NCBI RefSeq assembly: GCF_042453785.1
Contig: NC_091662.1
Coordinates: forward strand, 2,175,001 to 2,239,000
From: Malus domestica
Lineage: Eukaryota > Streptophyta > Magnoliopsida > Rosales > Rosaceae
Direction of reading: 5' to 3'
Length of the DNA: 64,000 nucleotides
This document shows positions 24,440-36,321 of the stretch, in pieces; position 1 is the first letter of the stretch, and every line of letters begins with the position of its first letter. A program made the translations under genes and the position numbers. The notes beneath the pieces are model-generated. The model made no database searches and had not been told where the DNA came from. It saw only the letters and a program-made list of their open reading frames with translations.

Positions 24440-26021
24440 TAGAAGGGAGAAGTTGTGGAGAAGCTTTGCTGATACTTTGACAAACGATAACAAGATTGTT
24501 TCCCCAGTTTTATACACGATCGACCAATTATTCAAGGATGTCTAGAACCTAATGACCAATTTACAATTGACTTGGACCCAGTTTGATCTAATTAAATGCC
24601 GGCGTGTTTGCATGCCCTTAGTTAAATCTTTTAGTGAGATTATTTGCTACTTGTCTTGAAAGAAAAGAACACAAATCAATAGTATACTCCATTTGTATTT
24701 GTTAATTTTGTATAAACAAATACAGATGGGATGGTAATAAAACACTAATTAACTTGTTAATTTATAAATGATATCTTATTATACATGATTTTTTTTTTAT
24801 AAATTTATTTGTACAAAAGATCAAAACCCTACTATGCAATCCTTCGAGCTTGAAATGATCCACGATCTTCAGCCTAATTAACACGTTTTTGACCATCTGA
24901 TCTAGCTAATTATCTTCTAAAAGACCTTTTTATTTGCCCTGCATATAATTTGATATAGTTTTAAAGCCCAGCTAGGATAAAAAAGTCAGACTTTCTGAAC
25001 TTTTCATTATCTAGTTCTTGCCTGGAGATTGCTCTACCCCGATTCTATGTGACCAAATTTCCAAGGATATCATCATTTTTGCCATGACACTATGGAGATT
25101 GTCTTAGCTTTAATGATTACAGAAATTTGATGCCGCTACTAACTTTATGTAATTCAAGGGGCAATTTGTTTTAGGTCTCAAATAATTTTGAAAAGGGAAG
25201 GGGCATGAGGATATAAAGGTAAAAGAGTCACATATATGTGAAAGGAAAAACTTTGTAATTGCTTATAAGAGGTTGGGTTACTCAAGGTTTTCCCCTTCAC
25301 CGATGTGAGATTATTTTACCTTCACATCCTCACAAGGGAACTCTCTCACCTTCACATCCTCACAAGGGGACTCTCTTGAAAGAGATACTCTCTATGGACT
25401 CTCTGTCACCTCGCAGTTTAACGTCAATTTTCGTGCCAACGTTAAACATTGTGTCTAAAATATGAGGTGGCAAAGAATTTATGGAGAGCTCCACTTTTGA
25501 GAGCTCCCCTTAATTGGAAAGGATAATTGGTTTTATTGGTCTTAATTGAAGAAAATAATTAAATTAATTGACGTATCGTAAAAAAATGAAATGACACATA
25601 CGGAATATGAAATATTTATTGATCTAAACTAAATTTTTTGTTTATTCATGGGCATGACCATTGCATATTATTCTTTCCATGATGAAGAATTATTAGTCCA
25701 TTATTACTGCTCTGGAGTTTTGAGAGGAAATTTCCTTCTATCTTATTTGTCTCATATTAGTTCATTTGAAAAGTTTCACATACCTTATAACAGCAGGCCC
25801 CTCTTACAATTGGAGAGATGAATCATGGAGTGCAAAACTGGTTAGGGGCACTTGGACTCTAATAATTAAAATCAATAATAATTATTTTATTAATTTTTAA
25901 ACCAACAAACTCATCATTTCGAATGAAGTCTGAGATGACAAAAGAATATCATAGCAGCACACACCCCTTATGAGAAGATGCCTACCAGAAGACACATATC
26001 AGGTTCATACCTGTTGTGAAC
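24440..26021. other. Intergenic region with no supported gene
   Basis: AT-rich. 25310-25380 contains a short tandem duplication of 'ccttcacatcctcacaaggg'. No domain is recognisable. Confidence 0.5.
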
Positions 26022-26026
26022 AGGTA

Positions 26027-26542
26027 TGTTGATGCACAAAATCAGCGAGGACTTTGGTACAACAGAAAGTGTCAGGTTTGTGACCTTCGCTTGGTTGCTT
26101 CGATCACTAGTGAAGATAAGTACGTAAATGAATAAGGACAGGGAAGCAAACACAAGATGTACGTGGTTCACCCAGATCGGCTACGTCCACGGAGTAGAGG
26201 AGTTCTCATTAATTGTAAAGGGTTTATACAAATACATAGGTTCAAGCTCTCATTTTGTGAGTTCTAGTGAATAGTTTAGTACAAAATGACATTAGAGATT
26301 ATTGTGGGAGAATGATCCCTATTTATAGAGGAGAGTTTCTAGTTTTGTTATAACATTGACACGTGTCGTGTTGTGATTGGCTTCTGATGTTGACACGTGT
26401 CGAGCTGTGATTGGCTTCTGATGTCGACACGTGTCGCATTGTGATTGGCCTCCTGGTTGAAGGGAAGCTCTTCTGGGTCCTTGACGGTATAACGTTGACC
26501 GGTGCTCAGTAGTTTCGGGATTGGTCAAGTATGGTACAAACA
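26027..26542 (-). mobile_element. Solo LTR with 5-bp target duplication
   Basis: 516 bp running TG...CA, flanked by AGGTA (26022-26026 and 26543-26547). On the minus strand it starts TGTTTGTACC, has a TATA box (ATAAAT, complement 26321-26327) and ends TGCATCAACA. 49461-49721 is a plus-strand partial copy of the same LTR family ('tccgtggacgtagcc', 'gggtgaaccacgtacatc'). Confidence 0.87.
26358..26435 (-). promoter_or_regulatory. G-box/CCAAT tandem array in LTR U3
   Basis: Three 34-bp units each carry GACACGTGTC (26358-26367, 26392-26401, 26426-26435) with a CCAATCA on the minus strand. They lie just upstream of the LTR TATA box at complement 26321-26327. CACGTG is the core bound by plant bZIP and bHLH factors. 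Confidence 0.7.
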
Positions 26543-26547
26543 AGGTA

Positions 26548-27997
26548 TATGTCAATTGTATCTACATCCATTTGCATTGCATTTAGAACACAGAAAAAAA
26601 AAAAAAAAACGAATCCTTTCTTCTGAAATATCAAAACCTTCTTGTTGAGAGAACCACAAAGATATTTGTCAGAAACTAATTTTTTCGATGTTGGAATTCT
26701 AGTTTAGATCGTTGAATCCTGATGAAGCAGATGCCTACATAACTTCAAGCATAGAATAGGGACGAATTTATGTTTCAAGGACGTTGCGGTATGCAAGCCT
26801 CGATCTTCACTTCGTTTGTTTAAATATGTTTTTTTATTCAACATACATTGTTGTCATTTATTTGTTTATTATCATATTTGAATATATATATCATCGATTG
26901 TCGATAAAACATCCAAAAATTGCATGATGACCATTCTAACAAACACATGTACACCATCTCGGTTACATCTATGAAGGAAATAATAATTTCTGCATTGAAA
27001 TAATATATCAATATATTGATAAATAAATCATAAAAAATTCAAAGTTTGCTACCTTATTGTGTGTGTGTGGGTTGGTTGTGTTTAAATAAACAAAAACATT
27101 GGGATGAATAGTAAACCTAAGAGAGTCAAGATACATAGAACCATCGTCTTAATTTCAATATTGTAATTTCCTACCAGATGCACAAAGACAAACTTGAGTA
27201 GGTGAAAGTCGACGCAGAAAACAGGAGTATTGTTAAACCCAAATTAAGATATCTTTGCAAGTGGGTCGTTATCAAATACTTGTCAGCTTAATAAGAAAAT
27301 TATATACAACATCACATGCTGTGGAGTCTAGAGGAACTGGCCAAATCAACCTTCGGTTGCAGGGCTTTACTAGCTCAGTTCCATTCATTTTTTTATTATG
27401 CACATTAATATTAGATGAATGTGAAGAAAGTTGAAATTCTGTATCGGGGTATTAAGGGACTTTACGCGTGTTTTTAAAGAATTTGACTACTTTTCATATT
27501 GTTAATAATTAGTTTTATGATACAATCTCAATTTTTTTTCATGATATCAGAGTCACGTTACCAACATGCTCCCATAACATTAAATATGTTGTCCACGTTC
27601 TAAGCTTAAATGACCATACGGTCCATACATGCGAACAAAGTGTTGAGAGTGCACATCTCACACTAGAGAATTCAAATACCTTGCACGTCTTTATAAAAAA
27701 TTGAGCTGCACCCTATATTATCTATTAATTTTACAATGAAAACATCAACTTAAGCACAGTTCCACAAAATGAATTGAAGAAACATAAGACTAATGCATCG
27801 ATTAAAATGTTGTGTTCCAAGTTTTGATTTTAAGGACACTAAACGTGGAAATAATTCAGTACGTATTTCTTAGAACGTGACAACAAGACTTCTAGAAGAG
27901 CATATATTTTATGAACCTCATGTGCATTTCGTGAGCAGTAGATGAGCAGGGCATGTTACGCTTCAAAACCTTCCTACCGAACACCCCTTTAATTTAA
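26548..27997. other. Intergenic region with no supported gene
   Basis: AT-rich. Near 27535-27700 there is a block with 'catgatatcagagtcacg' related to the repeat at 8806. No gene is supported. Confidence 0.45.
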
Positions 27998-28155
27998 AAA
28001 AAAAAAAAACTAATGAAAATGATTTAAAAACTTTGAGTTTTAACGATAATGACAAAATAAATAGTAAAGTAAATAGTATCAGGATTAACTTTTTATATAA
28101 AAATATGATTTTTCGTTAAAGTAAACAGTACCAAGAACTTTTGTTAAAATTCCCT
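27998..28155. mobile_element. hAT-like MITE, family 1
   Basis: 158 bp related to 14571-14725, with its left end replaced by a poly-A run and its right end AAATTCCCT. The 8-bp duplication TAATTTAA flanks it (27990-27997, 28156-28163). Confidence 0.78.
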
Positions 28156-28389
28156 TAATTTAATAATTTGACAAAGTTTTCCAACAAGGCGGTTTCTAGG
28201 GCTCAAGAAATATGTATATGAAACTACCCTCGTTTAAATAGTCTGCAATATTGAATATTGAATATTGAATTCATTTGTTAGGTGTCAAATAATGCACCCA
28301 TCATGATGCGACAACAAGTTTAATATTATTGATCACCAATTAGTCAATGACAAGGAAAGAATTGGTGCAGAAGAGGATTGGTAGAAAAC

Positions 28390-28592
28390 GGAAAGAGATC
28401 CTCACCGATCTCTCCCTCCAAAGCTCAAGAATCAAGTGATTTGAACTTTTGAAATTTGATCCAACAATAAAAACTTATTATAGCTTTTGAAAGTTGTTAC
28501 TAACTTCTTTGTTTTTAACCGTTGGATTAAATTTCAAAGATCCGGATCACTTGATCTCTAAGCTTTGGAGGGAGAGATCCGGATCTCTTTCC
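28390..28592. mobile_element. Inverted-repeat MITE with 9-bp target duplication
   Basis: 203 bp with arms of about 80 bp, starting GGAAAGAGATCC and ending GGATCTCTTTCC. The 9-bp duplication GTAGAAAAC (28381-28389, 28593-28601) fits a Mutator-like origin. Confidence 0.82.
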
Positions 28593-28759
28593 GTAGAAAA
28601 CTACCACTGACTGCTCCTGTCACACCCTTATTTAAAATAGGTACTTCGCTCATGCATGCAACCTCTGCCAATGAACTAGATTTGGATAAAACATATCAAC
28701 CAGTTTAGGAGAATACAAGCCTATGTTGGCAAAGCTATATGTAACAACATTCTCCTCTT

Positions 28760-30120
28760 GAAAGATGTGAGAACAACAAAAAGTCATTTACGCGAATATG
28801 GGCTAAACAAGTAAACTATTATGTACGAAGAAGTAAAGGAGGAACAAAATCATTCGAACGGAAACACGAAAATAACATTAGAATAGTCACTTTCTAACCA
28901 AAGATAACCCAACCCCTACGATAAGCAAATTCTACACCAATAATTATTGCATAAAGTTCTACAAAGAAATAATTGGGATGACTAATATTATGATTTCTTT
29001 TAGACAAACCATCCATATGTTTATCCAAGGATATCGAGGAGGGGACCATAGCACGAGACGAATACTAGGGGCCTTGCGAGGAATATGCTGAATCTAGAGA
29101 AGAAATGATACAAGTATCTAAACACTAGGAGTAATCCTAATATGGACGAGACCAGAAATGATAGACATGCAAAGATGATGGAAAGAGATTGAACATCCTT
29201 GAAAAATAAAGCTTTCCAAATAACTGAAATAGTAAAAAGACCACAAAGACTTAAAGATTGTGCAACTGACAAGAAAAGAGCTTACACATAAAAGCATCCC
29301 AAAAATAGCCAAAGAATCTGAAAAAGGTAAAGATTTACTAAATTGGCATGCTAACCACTTCCAAGTTGTTAAGAAAACTGGCATGCTAACTCACTCTGAC
29401 TAGTCCTGACAAGTGATGATTTAGATGAGCTGCGGTAATATAGAGGATGCAAGAGTTATCCAGAATGATTGGGCGTAAAGAGTCTTAGGTGTCTTTTTAA
29501 GTCCTCCGTCAAATCCCAGGGCTCAACCCTGGACTGTCCATTGATTTACTTAGCCTACACTTGTATTCTAACTCCCTATTAAACAATATCAAATCGAATC
29601 GCCATTTTTCCGTAGAACTTTCTTGCCCCTTTTTACATGAAAATACAATACATGAATAGTCATTCGATGAAAATCATTTTCCATAGGAGGGAATAAATCC
29701 ATATAATCCGGCAAAGACCAACTCTGAGCTTGAATAACATTTGAAACCCGAAAGAAAGCTATAGGAGAAATGAGTAGAGATAATGAAGGGCAAATAATCG
29801 GCTCACCCAACCCTTTACGACACCAAAAAGAAACTAACCTTCATCTCCAATAAACCAATGACTATGGCTATTCAAAATAGGAAAAACACACTTCAAACCA
29901 TGCCACATAAATGACCACAAATAGACATCTTGTTTTTTGCAAGACCCAAGAAGAAAACGCTTACCGGCAAGGAACCCCACAAAGAAGAATATTGTAAAGC
30001 ATCACAGCCAATATTGAGCAAAGCCGTCGAGTTCAAAATATCTAAATCATAGAGATTAAGGCCACCTTTGCATGTGGAGGTGAATCAAGTTGCAATGCTC
30101 TTCAAATATTCCTGGTGAAT
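28760..30120 (-). pseudogene. L1-type LINE relic (RT C-terminus and RNase H)
   Basis: The minus strand near 30060-30010 reads GGLNLYDLDILN, the conserved block after the reverse transcriptase of plant L1 elements. It is followed by weak zinc-finger-region homology in several frames. Near 28990-28880 it reads DGLSK then VELYAIIIGVEFA and GWVIFG, the start of the LINE RNase H domain. Stops and frameshifts are frequent, so the copy is old. No 5' part is present. A plastid-derived fragment sits inside it at 29428-29535. Confidence 0.65.
29428..29535 (+). pseudogene. rrn16: Nuclear copy of plastid 16S rRNA fragment
   Basis: Contains AGCTGCGGTAATA, AGGATGCAAG, AATGATTGGGCGTAAAG, CTTTTTAAGTCC and TCAAATCCCAGGGCTCAACC in order. 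This is the conserved 530-loop and downstream part of plastid 16S rRNA. Scattered substitutions and a small deletion mark it as a decayed nuclear insertion. Confidence 0.88.
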
Positions 30121-30429
30121 CAAGTTACTCATTCCAATTTCAAACCTGAGTTCTGCCTAAAATGTAAAAAGAAAAAAAAATGATTTAAGGATTAGACGAA
30201 ACCTAATAGGGATTTGGCGTGCAATATATGTTACAATAAGGTAATGAGAAAAAATACTAACTAAGAATCATTAAATTATACCAAATTGCTCCTACGAAAA
30301 GAAATTAATCATCAACAAATTAAAGAAATCTTGTACACGAGCAATATATAATATCCAATCTAATTAACAATATCCCAACATTGACTAATAGAAAAAAACA
30401 AGGGAAACCATCATGTCTCGGAGCACTTT

Positions 30430-33400
30430 AAGGTCTAGCCTAGTGTGAGCCAAGTACATTAATCTCCCTACTAACCTTTGATACTTCCCTTTATCAACCG
30501 GTACTTGGTTCTGATCGATACCCAACTTCATTCCTTCGGCCAATGGAGTAGACACCGGCTTGCACGCCGTCATACTGGTTTCTTCCAACAGGTCAAGAAC
30601 ATACTTCCTTTGTGATAGAAATATCCCGGACTTGCATCTCGACACTTCAATCCCAAGGAAATATTTCAAAGAACCAAGATCTTTCATTTCAAACTCTGTG
30701 GACAAATAATTCTTCAAGGCTGCTTGCTCAACAGGATTGTTACCAGTAACCACCATATCATCCACATATACAATGAGAACTGTAACCCTTCCGTTCTGGC
30801 GTTTCATGAATAAATTGGGATCCCAATTACTTTGCCTATACCCGAATGCCCTCATAGACTTGGTAAATCTACTAAACCAAGCTCTTGGGGACTGCTTTAA
30901 CCCATACAATGATTTCTTGAGCCTACACACCTTTCGTTTTCGTATGTCCGAATCATTGCACCCTGGTGGAAGGTCCATGTAAATCTCCTCAGTTAGATCT
31001 TCACGGAGGAATGCATTTTTTACATCGAACTGTTGCAAAGGCCAATCCAGATTTGTTGCTAAGGACAGTAGAACACGAACTGTATTAATCTTTGCCACTG
31101 GTGCAAACGTATCAATGTAGTCGATGCCATATTTCTGTGTATACCCCTTTGCCACAAATCGTGCTTTAAAGCGATCTACCGTTCCATCTGCTTTGTATTT
31201 CACTGTATAAACCCATTTCCATCCCACAGATTTCTTTCCGGCGGGCAAGTCAGTTATTTCCCAGGTAGCATTCTTCTTCAACAATCTCAATTCCTCATTC
31301 ATTGCATCTTTCCAGCGAGAATCTGCTAAAGCCTCATGCACACTGTTAGGAATAGATATAGTAGATAATTGATATACAAATGACTTATTTGATTCTGATA
31401 GGTGACAGGTAGACACATAATTGTTTAATAGGTATCTCACTCTTGAATCAGAGTTTGGCTCACTCACGGAATATTTGTGTTTACACTTAGGATCTGCTTC
31501 ATAAGTAGGTTTGGGAATACCTCGATTAATACGCTCTGGAAGGTGACGGAGTGGAGGTGCATCCGGTGTAGGAGACGATTGGTTATGAGAATTAATAGAA
31601 GATGAGTTCATACTCAGACCTGACATAACCTCGGGAGAAGAATCCCGTGACAAATGCTGCAATTGCTGCTCGGTTCCACTACAAACATTCGGTTGCAACT
31701 CACTTTCAAGCCCAAACTTCGTGAGGCCCGTGGGCTCCTCCTCCTCCTGATTTGCTTGCTGCTCCTCAATAGGCTGATGACCAAACACGGGCTGCTGCCC
31801 TTCTTCAGATCCCGTGGGCTGATCACCACAACACGTGGGTTGCTGCCCTTCTCCTCCAGATGCCGTGTAGTCCATGCGTGATGACTACAATGGCTGTTCT
31901 TCATGCAGCTTGTTTTTAGCCACAGGAAAGTAATCAAAACTCAAAACTTCACTATTATCTTGGGTCAGAACTTCACTATTCCGGTACTCCCCTTGAAGTG
32001 AGGATGCGGAAGAGCCAAAAAACATTTCATGTTCATGGAAAATCACATCCTGAGTTACAAACATTTTTTTACTCAAGGGATGATAACAACGATATCCTTT
32101 TTGGGTAGTAGCATACCCCAAAAAAACACAACGAATAGCGCGAGGCTCAAGTTTATTATTCCGTTGAGGAGAATGGAGGTGAACAAAAGCTACACACCCT
32201 AAGGTCCGTGGGGGAAGATTGGGAGTCAGTGGGCTGCTAATTTGAGATGTGAGAGCCTGAAGTGGCGTATGGAAGTTGATGGTACGAGAAGGAAGACGAT
32301 TAATAATATAGGTGGCGGACGTAAGTGCCTCTCCCCAATAATGTAGAGGTAGATGCACCACAATGAGTGAAGCACGAACTATTTCCAACAAATGTCTATT
32401 TTTTCGTTCAGCAACCCCATTCTGTTGAGGAGTATACGGGCACGTGGTCTGATGAACAATACCATGCAATTCTAGGAAGGAACGAAGTTCCATATTAACA
32501 TATTCACCCCCATTGTCACTTCGAAGAACCTGGATATTCCTATTGTATTGCACATCAATCATTTTATGGAACCGTTGAAAGGCCGAACTAACTTCACTTT
32601 TCGACTTTAACAAAATAACCCAAGTCATTCTGGTACAATCGTCAATAAAAGTAACAAACCAGTAAGCACCACCAAGAGTAGCTATTTTCGACGGTCCCCA
32701 TACATCAGAATGCACAATCATAAAAGGAACAGTACTTTTATTGAAACTGGGAGGAAAGGAGGTTCGATGGCTCTTAGCCATTTCACAAACATCACACTTA
32801 AACTGAGAAACATCATTCTTGACAAACAAACTAGGAAATAATTTATGCAGATAACCAAAGGAAACATGCCCAAGGCGCCGGTGCCACATCTAGATATCTG
32901 GCACTTTATTAGTACCCCCTTGAGAATCATCAACGGAAAGAGCTTGAGTTAGCAGGCTAGAACTACTGGTGGCCAACTCCAAGTAGTAAAGTTTCCCTCT
33001 TCTAATACCATAACCAATCGTCTTCCGCGTCCGGATGTCCTTAAAAACACAAAAATAGGGCCAAAAAATAACCAAACAATGTAAGGCAAGGGTTATTTGA
33101 GCAACGGACAACAAATTATAATTTAGAGAGGGAACCACAAGAACAGTGTCAAGTTTCATGGTATCGGAAAGGGAAACAGTGTCTTCCCCAATAACAGGGA
33201 CGACATTACCATTATTAACATTGACCTCGGTTTGTGTGGATGTTTTTAGTGAGGGAACCTGTCTAGAATCGCAAGTCATATGTTCAGTAGCTCCGGAATC
33301 AATTATCCATGTATTATTCATAACAGAAGTAGAGGTACTTAGTGCCTTGCCATCACTACCTACCGCAGCAATCATGGCAGATACCTTGTCCGCTATCTGG

Positions 33401-34359
33401 TCCGAATCATTATTAGTTTCTGCAACGGAGGCTCGAGATTTGTTGCACCGAGGATCACGGGTCTTATCCCAATTCTCGGGATATCCAATCAACTCAAAGC
33501 AACGACTCTTGGAGTGTCCTGTCATGCCACAGTGTGGGCACTTACCTTGGGGACGATCCCGGCTTGTCTGGCTAGGCCGAGTTTGTCCCGACCAGCTTTG
33601 TGACCCTTCTCGGTTCGACCCAAAAGATGATCCACGGGCCTTCACTGCCATGGCAGCGGGTTCACTCCTGTCAACCTCTGTCTTCATTGCTTCCTTTCGG
33701 TCAGCTTCGCGACGGACATATGCATAAGAGGCCTGCAATCCGAGTGGGGGATCTTTCCACAGCATTTTTCCACGCACCTGATCAAACCTATCATCGAGAC
33801 CACCAAGAAACACATAGACTCGTTGTCTCTCAGTGGATTTCTGAAACACTTTGATGTCGTTTTCACACTCCATGGATACTTTATTAAAGTGATCCAATTC
33901 TTGGAAAATCTCAGTTAGCTCCCCGAAATAGGTAGCCAAAGGTCGGCCATTTTGACGAAGACGTGATGCCTTCTGATTCAATGAATAAATTCTAGCTTTA
34001 TCATTCTCATCAAAGTAGGCTGCCTTAAGAGAGTCCCAAATTTCCTTCGATGTAGACAACCGAATGTACCGTTTCATAATCTCAGGCTTCATTGAAGACA
34101 AAAGCCAACTCTTTATTTTTTGATCTTCAGAGAACCAATCATCATATTTAGGATCGTCTTCGTTAGGTGCCTTGATAGACCCACGAAGATATCCCATCTT
34201 CTTCCTTCCAGCAATATGGATTTGAATGAGAGGAGCCCATAAATCATAGTTCTTTTCATCCAAAAACATACCAATATTAAAGCTTGAATTCTCTGACTGC
34301 ACCATAATTGGAGCAGCCGCACAAATAATCCGAGAATCATTCCCCTTTTCTTCAGCCAT
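30430..34359 (-). pseudogene. Ty1/copia gag-pol, 3'-truncated, with nonsense codons
   Basis: Gag starts at the ATG at complement 34359. It has a zinc knuckle C-P-H-C...H....C near 33530 and the protease motif D-S-G-A near 33290. A TAG at complement 32890-32892 precedes the integrase zinc region (MWHRRLGH); the integrase core holds SDNGGEY. A second stop at complement 31885-31887 lies before the reverse transcriptase, which contains YVDDM near 30760. All three segments share one frame. Homology ends near 30430 just after the VGRLMYLAHTR block. RNase H and a matching 3' LTR are missing, so the 3' end was deleted or replaced. The unit is old compared with the copia element at 1-5509. Confidence 0.9.
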
Positions 34360-34429
34360 CTCGCTTACCTGCAACGTGGATGGAACCCCTTTTCTTCAGC
34401 CATCTCGCTTACCTGCAACGTGGATGGAA
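34342..34429. repeat. 44-bp tandem duplication across the gag start
   Basis: 34342-34385 is repeated at 34386-34429. Both copies contain the complement of the gag ATG and its first codons. Confidence 0.9.
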
Positions 34430-34642
34430 CTTTGGAACTTGGTGTTGACTAATACAAACGGGCAGGAAAAAAAACTGCAGCAACTTTGGGACAACACGGA
34501 CGAACTGAAGGGGCAGCAACAACTGCTCAGTTGCTCGCTGCAATCAATCAGAAAACGGGCAGCAACAACTCTACGTTGCTCGCTGCAATTGATCAGGGAC
34601 ACAGCAGAAAAAAATAATTAGGGTTCGGTGTTTTCTAATCCC

Positions 34643-34822
34643 GGCTCTGGTGCCAAGAAGAAAGAATGCTTTTCAATGATAGGTTTATTTCATCTCAAAC
34701 AAAGGTATATATACAACCCTATACAAATATGGGAAAGAATAAAAAGAATAATTACATCCCATACTAGGAGACCTAATATGGTAAGAATCCCACAATTATG
34801 GGAATCCTAATACAAGTCAACA
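34643..34822 (-). repeat. Possible primer site and short 5' LTR of the second copia element
   Basis: The complement of 34643-34655 reads TGGCACCAGAGCC, a Met-tRNA-like primer site. Upstream, complement 34667-34822 begins TGTTGACTTG and may be a short LTR with a TATATATAC box. The gap between its CA end and the primer site is longer than usual, so the LTR boundary is uncertain. Confidence 0.45.
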
Positions 34823-35295
34823 CGTTCTTCACTAACCATAGACGGAATGACACTACAACCCTGAGCTGCTAGCTTAAATGTGATATCTTACACGTGTTAA
34901 ATTTTATGTTAGCATGATTATTATCATTTGTCAACGAAGTAAAGGGGCTATATATATTTGGGTTATAGAAAAATGTGAAAATTAGTTTTTGTATAGTTGA
35001 ATTTATGAAATCAGTTCCAGGCGAGTCTGGTGTGTACATTAGAATATGATATCAGCTGATAAAATTGTCGATTTGGATGATCTGGGCCAGAGATCAATGA
35101 ATTGGATAAGATGAAGAGCAAAGATGTTTATGAATTTGGAGATTTTGTAGAGGTTATATTATATACTAAAAAAATTTAAGACTACAATGGTAAAATGCAT
35201 GGTATGAGACATGCATGTTTGTTTGTTTTAATATATAGATAACATGTTAGGTAGAATTAAAGTACATTCTTGCATTATATACTACTCATAAAATA

Positions 35296-36312
35296 GGGTA
35301 AATCGCCAAAATAGTCATTGAGATTTGCATAACTTATCACTTTGGCCTCTGAGATTCCAAATCAATAAAAGTGGTCCCTGAGATTGTCCAACATCCATCA
35401 TTTTGGTCCTTCCGTTAAGTGTCCCTGAGCTCTTGGTCGGAAGTTTGGGCAATTTTCAAAGCTTCGTAACTCAATTGTTTCTTAACCAAATTCGACCCAT
35501 AATATATCAAAATGAAGATAGGAAAGTTTAGAATAATATTATATCTATTTAAAAGCCCAATGGTTGCCGGAGATTGCCGGAAAATAGCCTCAAAGTTGGT
35601 TGGTCTGAGTGAAAACTTGAAAACTCGCCGGAAACTGGGTAAACTTTAAATGTTCATAACTTCTTCAATACTCAACGAAATCAAGTTATTCAAAAACGAA
35701 AGTCATACTTCTCGACGAGAAAAATGGAATGGTACCTTTTTTAACAGCTAACTCACCGTGGTTTGGCCGGAAAACAGCTCGAAAGTGGCTGTCTTGGTCT
35801 CGAGTTAGCCACTTTCGAGCCGTTTTCTGGCCAAACCACAGTGAGTTAGCCATAAAAAAAGGTACCATTCTCTTCGTCTAGTCGAGAAGTATGATTTTCG
35901 TTTTTGAATCACTTGATTGCATTGAGTATTGAAGAAGTTATGAACATTTAAAGTTTACCCAGTTTTTGGCGAGTTTTCAAGTTTTTACTCGGACTAGTCA
36001 ACTTTGAGGCTATTTTTCGGCCATCTCCGACAACCATTGGGATTTGAAATGGTATAATCTTATTCTACACTTTACTATCTTCATTTTGATATATTATGGG
36101 TCAAATTTGGTTAAGAAACGATTGAGTTACGAAACTTTGAAAATTGCCCAAACTTCCGACTAAGAGCTCCAGGATACTTAACGGAGTTTTTAACGGAATG
36201 AACAAAATGATGGATGGTGGACAATTTCAGGGACCACTTTTATCGATTTGAAATCTCAGAGACTAAAATGATGAGTTATGCAAATCTCATGGACAATTTT
36301 GACGATTTACCC
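35296..36312. mobile_element. 1-kb foldback element with 9-bp target duplication
   Basis: Two arms of about 495 bp are inverted around a 16-nt loop at 35791-35806. The ends are GGGTAAATCG and CGATTTACCC. A perfect 9-bp duplication CATAAAATA flanks it (35287-35295, 36313-36321), pointing to a Mutator-like transposase. It has no coding frame. The outer arm parts resemble the smaller foldback at 20371-20683. Confidence 0.92.
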
Positions 36313-36321
36313 CATAAAATA

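Noticed and set aside
30160-30379. TGTTGGGATATTG start on the minus strand as a 3' LTR of the second copia element
   Set aside because: It does not match the candidate 5' LTR, has no purine tract before it, and its end cannot be found.
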